NCBI GenBank assembly: GCA_031394355.1
Contig: JANNSU010000018.1
Span: forward strand, 1 to 19,487
Length of the DNA stretch: 19,487 bases
Direction of reading: 5' to 3'
DNA from: JAEUMY01 sp031394355
Lineage (GTDB): Bacteria > Pseudomonadota > Gammaproteobacteria > Burkholderiales > Usitatibacteraceae
Below are positions 15,391 through 19,487 of this stretch, piece by piece. Under the pieces are notes generated by a model that made no database searches, had not been told where the DNA came from, and saw nothing but the letters and a program-made list of their open reading frames with translations. Position 1 is the stretch's first letter; the number at the start of each line of letters is the position of its first letter. A program made the position numbers and the translations under genes.

Positions 15391-15418
15391 TTGACACCTA
15401 GGGGCCGCGGACTATAAG
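15391..15418 (+). promoter_or_regulatory. Sigma-70-type promoter of the secreted-protein gene
   Basis: TTGACA (15391-15396, perfect -35) and TATAAG (15413-15418, -10) are separated by 16 bp. They stand 29 bp upstream of the ATG at 15448 and are the best promoter match noticed in the window. Confidence 0.65.
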
Positions 15419-15436
15419 CTTTTCTGCCGATCTAAC

Positions 15437-15442
15437 AGGAGG
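15437..15442 (+). promoter_or_regulatory. Shine-Dalgarno of the secreted-protein gene
   Basis: AGGAGG, five bases before ATG 15448, fixes the start. Confidence 0.75.
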
Positions 15443-15447
15443 AAGCA

Positions 15448-16824
15448 ATGATCACAAAGTCAACTGTAGTTCTCATGTGTGTACTTTCAGCGATGGTTAT
15501 TGTCTCCCCCGCGTCTGCCGCGCCACACATCAGCCGAGCTACTTCTGTCAAAGGAGCCATTGCATACCAGGACGATGTTGACAACACTCAGTTCTGGTAC
15601 GTGCCCACCGTTGCGCCAATCGACAACGTAGGATCTAGCTCACTTAAGACTTTCTCCGTTACTTACAACGGAATCGGTCCGCGCTACTACGCCTGTGAAA
15701 CTGGCGGCATTTGCTATCCGAGCTATGGCGCAAACATCGGTGCCACGATTAACGTCGATGCGACGCCGAAGACACTTACCGAACTTCGCAAGGAGATTAC
15801 GAAACGGTACGGCGTCGCGAATCCGAAACTCGCGCCGGTTAGACTGAGCAATGTAACCGTAAACTCGCTATTGGTTGACACTCTCTCAGTCTCGGACATT
15901 AAGCAAAAGTTTTCAACCACATTCCAGTTCAAGACTGACGTGGGCTTTACCGCCGGGTCAAACTCCTCGACGTTTGGAGCAAACCTAGCATCGTCGGCAG
16001 TCGGAACCACTGGAATAGTGCCGAACCCACTGTTCCAAATTGAGTTCGTTGGAGATGCAGAGTTTGCTGGAGACCCCTGGATTGTCGAAGCAAGCTGCAA
16101 CCTTACTCAGGCGTGGTCCTACATTCGCAGTTCCGTCTCGGCCTCAGCATCACTGGGTTGGTTTACTCTTGGGCAGGCGCAATATGAAAGTATTTCAGAG
16201 GACCTGAAACGTGCTGGAATTTGCAGCTATAAGGAAATCCAAGGAACCCTGGACGTCAAGAGCGATATTCTTCCTGTTCTGGAGATGACAAAGAAGCTCT
16301 TTGAGGAAATGAACGCACAGGCCGCCACCGGTGAAGGCTTCTTTAAATTCGAGCCTAATCCAGAGCCGGCTGAAGTTTCGGCAAAAGGGGCAACGTCTTC
16401 CTGGCCATGGTCAGTGTCCGTAAATGTAGGTTATTCATCGGCGGCCTTTACGCAGAGCTTGACCAAAACAGTTCGGACAGAAATTCAGCCCAAATTCAAA
16501 GCTAAGATCGGCACAACAGCCGTCCTTGCGGTGAAGTGTACTCAGCAGACTAAACAGCACTTCGCGGACCTCGGCGACTTAACAGAAGCTTGCATAACAC
16601 AAAGGAAGACGCAGCAGTTTGCTGCCATTTCCGCGCAAATATACTCGGATTTGCAGACCCGTTTAAGAGAACTAAGTCGGCTGCTGGAATTAAAGCAAAT
16701 CGATTTGGCAACGTACACGCAACTTCGTCAGGACGCAAAGGCTGACGCGGGCGGCGCACTCAAATTCGGTGCAAAGAGGGATGGCCGGAGCGTGCCGGAC
16801 TTGTTTGAGGTTCCTAAGAAGTGA
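15448..16824 (+). CDS. Secreted protein of unknown function
   Basis: The 458-residue product begins with a clear Sec signal peptide (MITKSTVVLM, a hydrophobic core, cleavage near ASA-APH at about 24-25). The mature part opens with GAIAYQDDVDNTQFWYVPTV, is rich in Ser, Thr and beta-prone stretches, and has Cys residues in possible disulphide pairs (for example 79/84). The last ~80 residues (after LAVKC) look alpha-helical, ending in charged repeats. There is no membrane anchor, so a periplasmic or exported location is likely. I do not recognise a family. A strong promoter and AGGAGG precede it. Its TGA overlaps the GTG start of the next gene in GTGA, so the two are translationally coupled and probably act together. 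Confidence 0.75.
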   Translation: MITKSTVVLMCVLSAMVIVSPASAAPHISRATSVKGAIAYQDDVDNTQFWYVPTVAPIDNVGSSSLKTFSVTYNGIGPRYYACETGGICYPSYGANIGATINVDATPKTLTELRKEITKRYGVANPKLAPVRLSNVTVNSLLVDTLSVSDIKQKFSTTFQFKTDVGFTAGSNSSTFGANLASSAVGTTGIVPNPLFQIEFVGDAEFAGDPWIVEASCNLTQAWSYIRSSVSASASLGWFTLGQAQYESISEDLKRAGICSYKEIQGTLDVKSDILPVLEMTKKLFEEMNAQAATGEGFFKFEPNPEPAEVSAKGATSSWPWSVSVNVGYSSAAFTQSLTKTVRTEIQPKFKAKIGTTAVLAVKCTQQTKQHFADLGDLTEACITQRKTQQFAAISAQIYSDLQTRLRELSRLLELKQIDLATYTQLRQDAKADAGGALKFGAKRDGRSVPDLFEVPKK

Positions 16825-17330
16825 ACCGAAGGCAACTGATGCGATGGGCCGCATATGGGAGCGGCTCCATTCTGTCAGCCGGCTGCTGTCAACTGCAACA
16901 TGCGCTAAAGGCTCCGTCGTTAGACTACTTTCAACGATATCTAATTATTGGCTTTGGGCCAAGGCCATGTTGTCCGTTGCCAGTAGCCGTTTCAGGCAGT
17001 GGCGGCCTCACGAACAAGGGTTATGAATTGAGCTTAGGAGAAGAATTGCCGTTCTGGATTCGGGCGGTCCAAGCGCAAGCCACATATCTGCCCTTGCCCT
17101 TGGAAACCTACGAACAGAACGTACAGCTCGATGTGATTGACCCGCTTGGGAGCGCGACAGGCGGTGCTGGAATATCACCACCGGTCACGCGGACTGCAGC
17201 CGATGGATTCAGCTCAGAGGCTCTCCGTTTTATTCCAAACGATTATGGCGTCTTCCGAATTCAGGCTCGATACCCTGACAGAAACACCTTTAGTCGCTCG
17301 CTAAGCGCCTATATTATTGTCCGTGGGTGA
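16821..17330 (+). CDS. Putative Tat-exported lipoprotein, partner of the secreted protein
   Basis: The GTG start overlaps the preceding stop by four bases. The 169-residue product starts MNRRQLMRW, a twin-arginine-like motif, followed by a weakly hydrophobic stretch and LSAGC at about 18-22, a near-lipobox (Ser rather than Leu at -3). This suggests a lipoprotein exported by the Tat route, though a Sec lipoprotein is possible. The mature part contains ELSLGEELPFWIRA and ends RSLSAYIIVRG, with a beta-rich, Ig-like feel. I recognise no family. The overlap indicates coordinated synthesis with the secreted protein upstream. Confidence 0.65.
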   Translation: MNRRQLMRWAAYGSGSILSAGCCQLQHALKAPSLDYFQRYLIIGFGPRPCCPLPVAVSGSGGLTNKGYELSLGEELPFWIRAVQAQATYLPLPLETYEQNVQLDVIDPLGSATGGAGISPPVTRTAADGFSSEALRFIPNDYGVFRIQARYPDRNTFSRSLSAYIIVRG

Positions 17331-17360
17331 CGCCCGGCCACCAACTCGGCGCTCATGAAT

Positions 17361-17482
17361 TTAAGGGGCCAGGGTGAGCCGTCCCCGATTGTTCCCTTTA
17401 TTTTTTTCACTAGCCGGTATAGCGAATCCACCGAGTTTAAGGGGCCAGGGTCGATATCCCTGAGAAATGCGAGCCCCTTTGA
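17361..17482. repeat. TTAAGGGGCCAGGG direct repeats and inverted end
   Basis: TTAAGGGGCCAGGG occurs at 17361-17374 and again at 17437-17450. The second copy continues TCGATATCCCTGAG to 17464 and matches the left end of element A (14903-14931) almost base for base. A partial inverted copy, GAGCCCCTTTGAC, follows at 17470-17482. The secreted-protein/lipoprotein pair is thus bracketed by a 28-bp direct repeat. Confidence 0.7.
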
Positions 17483-17487
17483 CAAAC

Positions 17488-18150
17488 ATGCATGCAAAAC
17501 CCGCACCTCCCGAAAAGCCCGCCAAGCGCGCCAAGCAAGAAATGCCACCCGCGATTCGTAAACCCGTCCTCGAAAAGCTGAGCCTTCATCCACGCAACCG
17601 CCATCGCGGCCGCTACGACTTTGCGCAATTGGTCGCAGCCTTGCCGGCGCTGGAAGAATTTCTGATCCCCAATCCGTTTGACGCCAATGAATTGACCATC
17701 GACTTTGCCAATCCCGAGTCGGTGATGGCGTTGAATGCGGCGTTGCTCAAGGCGTTTTACGCGGTTGAATCATGGCGCATCCCGCCGGGCTATTTATGCC
17801 CGCCGATTCCGGGCCGCGCAGACTATGTTCATCTTGCGGCGGATCTACTCGCCAATGATCACAATGGCAGCATCCCGCGCGGGCCAGACGTTCGGGTGCT
17901 CGACATCGGTGTTGGTGCGAATTGCATTTATCCGTTGATTGGCCACCATGAATACGGCTGGCGGTTTGTCGGCAGTGATTGTGATGCAGCAGCAAACAAT
18001 AGGGGACAGCCCACCATTGTCTTCGGCAAGCCTGCGAATATTCGCGACCAGGAGTCGACGGCAGCAATCATCGTCGATTCTGCGCTGCACGACGGCGACC
18101 GTCCGGGCCAATCAAGTCCACCGTGCCGGTCATTGGTGGCGGCTGGATAG
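17488..18150 (+). pseudogene. rlmF: Truncated 23S rRNA adenine methyltransferase RlmF
   Basis: The first ~170 residues match RlmF, which makes N6-methyladenosine 1618 in 23S rRNA. Visible are SLHPRNRHRGRYDF, DFANPESVMALN, GYLCPPIPGRADYVHLAADLL and the SAM-binding VLDIGVGANCIYPLIG, through EYGWRFVGSD. Homology stops there. At 17995 the frame enters an inverted-repeat element (AACAATAGGGG...), reads through a palindrome copy as ANIR, and ends at TAG 18148. The substrate-binding NPPF motif and the whole C-terminal half are absent, so the product should be inactive. ATG 17488 is chosen over ATG 17467, which belongs to the upstream repeat. The GC-rich codons differ from the AT-rich genes before it. 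The missing half is not found further downstream in the window. Confidence 0.8.
18034..18045. repeat. TGCGAATATTCGCA palindrome, copy 10
   Basis: Exact GCGAATATTCGC at the left junction of the inserted segment inside element C. It is read as A-N-I-R by the truncated rlmF frame. No gene is recognised between here and 18312. Confidence 0.9.
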
Positions 18151-18312
18151 CCTTCATTCCGATTTCGCGAGCCGAGAAGTCCTCCGTCACCCACTTTTGT
18201 CTGCTGCGCAAGTCACACAATGGAATGCAGGACGTGCCGCGTGTAGACTTCCTTTGAATTCCGGCAGTTTCGGTCTGCCGCCCAGCACAAGCAGGCCATT
18301 CGGGAAATTTGT

Positions 18313-18588
18313 ATGTTCAGATTTGAGTAGGATGACCAGAAAGCAGCGAGCAATCAACGCAAGCATGGCATTACATTTGAATAGGCACTGTCAGTATTCG
18401 CGGATGTGATGGCTGTAAGTTTTGCGGATACCGATCACTTTGAATCCGAGGATCGAAGCCGAACTTACGGCATGTCCAGCAAAGGGCGGCTCCTGGTGGT
18501 GGTTCACACTGAGCGTCGCAATATTGTTCGTATCATCAGCGCGCGATAGGCAACTCGATATGAAGAAAGCATCTACCGGCAAGAGTGA
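18313..18588 (+). pseudogene. brnT: BrnT-family toxin frame with three in-frame amber codons
   Basis: Read from ATG 18313 this frame gives MFRFE*DDQKAASNQRKHG, then ITFE*ALSVFADVMAVSFAD, TDHFESEDRSRTYGMSSKGR, LLVVVHTERRNIVRIISAR*, and ATRYEESIYRQE before TGA. This is a full-length BrnT ribonuclease toxin (about 91 residues, RelE-like fold) with KHGITFE, RLLVVVHTER and RIISAR all preserved. The frame is broken only by TAG at 18328, 18382 and 18547. The first stands where BrnT proteins usually have Trp (FEWDD), the second usually Glu (FEEAL). There are no frameshifts or other stops. The following antitoxin-like gene starts inside its 3' end, as in a toxin-antitoxin operon. Because of the stops, no ordinary gene call covers it. 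Confidence 0.85.
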
Positions 18589-18823
18589 TCAGGACATCCC
18601 CGTGTTGAAGCGGGAGCAGCTTGGCGTCGGTGTACGCGGGAAGTACTTCAAGCAATTTACTGAAGGAAGCAACGTCGTCGTTTTGCGGCCAGAAATTCAG
18701 AAGGCGTTTCCAACGTCGGAGTTGGTCAATCAGGCTTTAGGCAGGATGCTGGCTTTCGCGGAAGAGACTAAGGCGCTGGCGGGCGGAGCGAAAAAGGGGT
18801 CGAGGAAACGGGTGGTAAGCTAG
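18560..18823 (+). CDS. Antitoxin-like small protein downstream of BrnT
   Basis: The 87-residue protein carries the segment LGVGVRGKYFKQFTEGSNVV, then LRPEIQKAFPTSELVNQAL. This resembles a widespread small family (RGKYxxxYxxGxNVVxLxPDVxxxFPxxExVNxAL) that I associate with toxin genes of the BrnT type as the probable antitoxin and DNA-binding autoregulator. The frame is open back to 18422, but that stretch is the BrnT coding region in another frame, so ATG 18560 is preferred. It overlaps the last 29 bp of the BrnT frame. A basic tail (KKGSRKRVV) ends the protein. It looks intact while the toxin does not. Confidence 0.7.
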   Translation: MKKASTGKSDQDIPVLKREQLGVGVRGKYFKQFTEGSNVVVLRPEIQKAFPTSELVNQALGRMLAFAEETKALAGGAKKGSRKRVVS

Positions 18824-18872
18824 CCTAGCCTACCGAGCCAATTCAGATGTTTCTGTTACGGACTGGATCGAT

Positions 18873-18884
18873 GCGAATATTCGA
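18873..18884. repeat. Palindrome, copy 11 (GCGAATATTCGA)
   Basis: GCGAATATTCGA followed by AAAGCAG lies at the right junction of the inserted segment. Copy 9 at 15307-15318 has the same sequence and continues AAGCAG. It lies 49 bp after the antitoxin-like gene. Confidence 0.85.
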
Positions 18885-18965
18885 AAAGCAGTCCCGAACG
18901 ACTGGAAAACAATGGTGGTCTTTCCTCTATTATTATTTAGCGCTTTCTTTTAGTGGTCGCGCCCA

Positions 18966-19202
18966 ATGCCGACTGTCCTGCGAGTAAGTGCGTTCCGCTT
19001 CCACTTTTATTCAGATGAAGGTGACGAGCCCGCGCACATTCATGTTGATACCGGCGACGGTGAGTGCAAGTTTTGGCTGGACCCAGTAGTGCTGGCAAGA
19101 AGTATCAACGTATCGCAAATCGACGTACGAAAAATCGAGAGACTCGTCTTTGAGCACCGCAGCCTATTGATGGAGAAATATCATGAATTCCACGGCCGCT
19201 GA
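18966..19202 (+). CDS. DUF4160 protein
   Basis: The 78-residue protein matches DUF4160: MPTVLRVSAFRFHFYSDEGD, then EPAHIHV, KFWLDPVVLARS and a C-terminal LMEKYHEF. DUF4160 genes are usually followed by a DUF2442 gene and the pair is predicted, not proven, to be a toxin-antitoxin-like module. The small size and the conserved HxH in the HIHV segment suggest a nuclease-like or metal-binding role, which is inference. It overlaps the next gene by 20 bp. Confidence 0.9.
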   Translation: MPTVLRVSAFRFHFYSDEGDEPAHIHVDTGDGECKFWLDPVVLARSINVSQIDVRKIERLVFEHRSLLMEKYHEFHGR

Positions 19203-19452
19203 ATCTGAAGTTCTGGCATCCCGCGCTTGGGTTGAGCGCCGGACAGTGTTCGTCGAGCTGACAGATGGTCGGATATTGGGCTTTCCTGCAGCACGCTTCG
19301 AGCGGTTAGCAAATGCGACCAGCGATCAGTTGCAGAAGATTACCTTGCGATTGAACGGGGCCGCGTTGCGTTGGGACGAGCTCGATGAGGACATCACCGT
19401 CAAAGGCGTAGTGGCGGGTCGGTTTCAACTTCCGTTGCCGGTGGCGGCGTAG
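19183..19452 (+). CDS. DUF2442 protein
   Basis: The 89-residue protein matches DUF2442, with VERRTVFVELTDGRILGFPA and a region LRWDELDEDITVKGV followed by a short tail. These proteins are small, with a central beta domain, and are the regular downstream partners of DUF4160. ATG 19183 lies within the 3' end of the DUF4160 gene in another frame, indicating translational coupling. Nothing follows before the window ends, 35 bp after the stop. Confidence 0.9.
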   Translation: MNSTAAESEVLASRAWVERRTVFVELTDGRILGFPAARFERLANATSDQLQKITLRLNGAALRWDELDEDITVKGVVAGRFQLPLPVAA

Positions 19453-19487
19453 GAAATGCGAGCCTGAAAATCATCTAGCTGGCCTCC

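Larger units (their letters stand above)
17995..18934. mobile_element. Inverted-repeat element C, split by an insertion at its palindrome
   Basis: The left arm AACAATAGGGGACAGCCCAC (to 18020) and the right arm ACAATGGTGGTCTTTCCTCT (18909 to 18934) are inverted repeats matching at about 22 of 26 positions. Joining 17995-18044 to 18884-18934 restores a ~101-bp element with a central GCGAATATTCGAAAAGCAG, like element B. The intervening 827 bp holds the BrnT module and is bordered by the direct repeat TGCGAATATTCG at 18033-18044 and 18872-18883. Confidence 0.6.

Noticed and set aside
17939..18409. 156-codon + strand frame over the rlmF/BrnT region
   Set aside because: It is out of frame with both rlmF and BrnT homology, has no ribosome-binding site and no recognisable motif.
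18313..18588. General TAG recoding in this organism
   Set aside because: TAG ends several intact genes here (5947, 12362, 13651, 14879, 18821, 19450) at the expected family length, so TAG is a normal stop codon in this genome.
12365..19487. Classical integron cassette array
   Set aside because: No integrase gene is present, and no paired GTTRRRY/RYYYAAC core sites with attC-like arms were found at module boundaries. Isolated GTTAGGT or GTTAGAC strings fall inside or at the end of genes without partners.

Overview
The window looks like chromosomal DNA of a GC-rich gammaproteobacterium, most likely from the Xanthomonadales (Lysobacteraceae/Rhodanobacteraceae). The basis is the gene types (CheB, TonB-dependent receptor, GGDEF-EAL protein, M20 peptidase) and many short intergenic repeats (REP-like hairpins, GGGNATC-type heptamers, CCCCTTTG palindromes) of the kind common in that order. 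The assignment is an inference from style, not from a marker gene.

Layout. 1-439: a cytosine-free G/T tract and palindromes. 440-985 (+): RDD membrane protein. 1005-2645 (-): an unknown gene followed by a CheB-type protein with an Asp where the catalytic His should be. 2741-5071 (-): TonB-dependent receptor. 5072-5583: repeats. 5584-5949 (+): DUF1801-like protein. 5950-6731: dense repeat field. 6732-9922 (-): GGDEF-EAL protein and a small downstream gene separated by a 15-bp minisatellite. 9923-10891: another repeat field. 10892-12364 (+): M20 peptidase.

From about 12.4 kb to the end the character changes. All genes are on the + strand, much of the DNA is visibly more AT-rich, and the contents are accessory modules: a coiled-coil membrane protein plus a RelA/SpoT-type nucleotide synthetase (candidate toxin or defence pair); a secreted protein translationally coupled to a Tat-type lipoprotein; an rlmF gene cut short; a BrnT toxin frame carrying three in-frame amber codons with an intact antitoxin-like partner; and a DUF4160-DUF2442 pair.

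The unifying oddity is a short palindrome, TGCGAATATTCGCA. It occurs seven times as exact GCGAATATTCGC and five more times as close variants, in genes, just after stop codons, and at the centre of three roughly 100-bp inverted-repeat elements. At 17995-18934 one such element appears split by the BrnT module, with a copy of the palindrome at each junction, as if the palindrome were an insertion or recombination point. No transposase, integrase, CRISPR array, rRNA or tRNA was seen.
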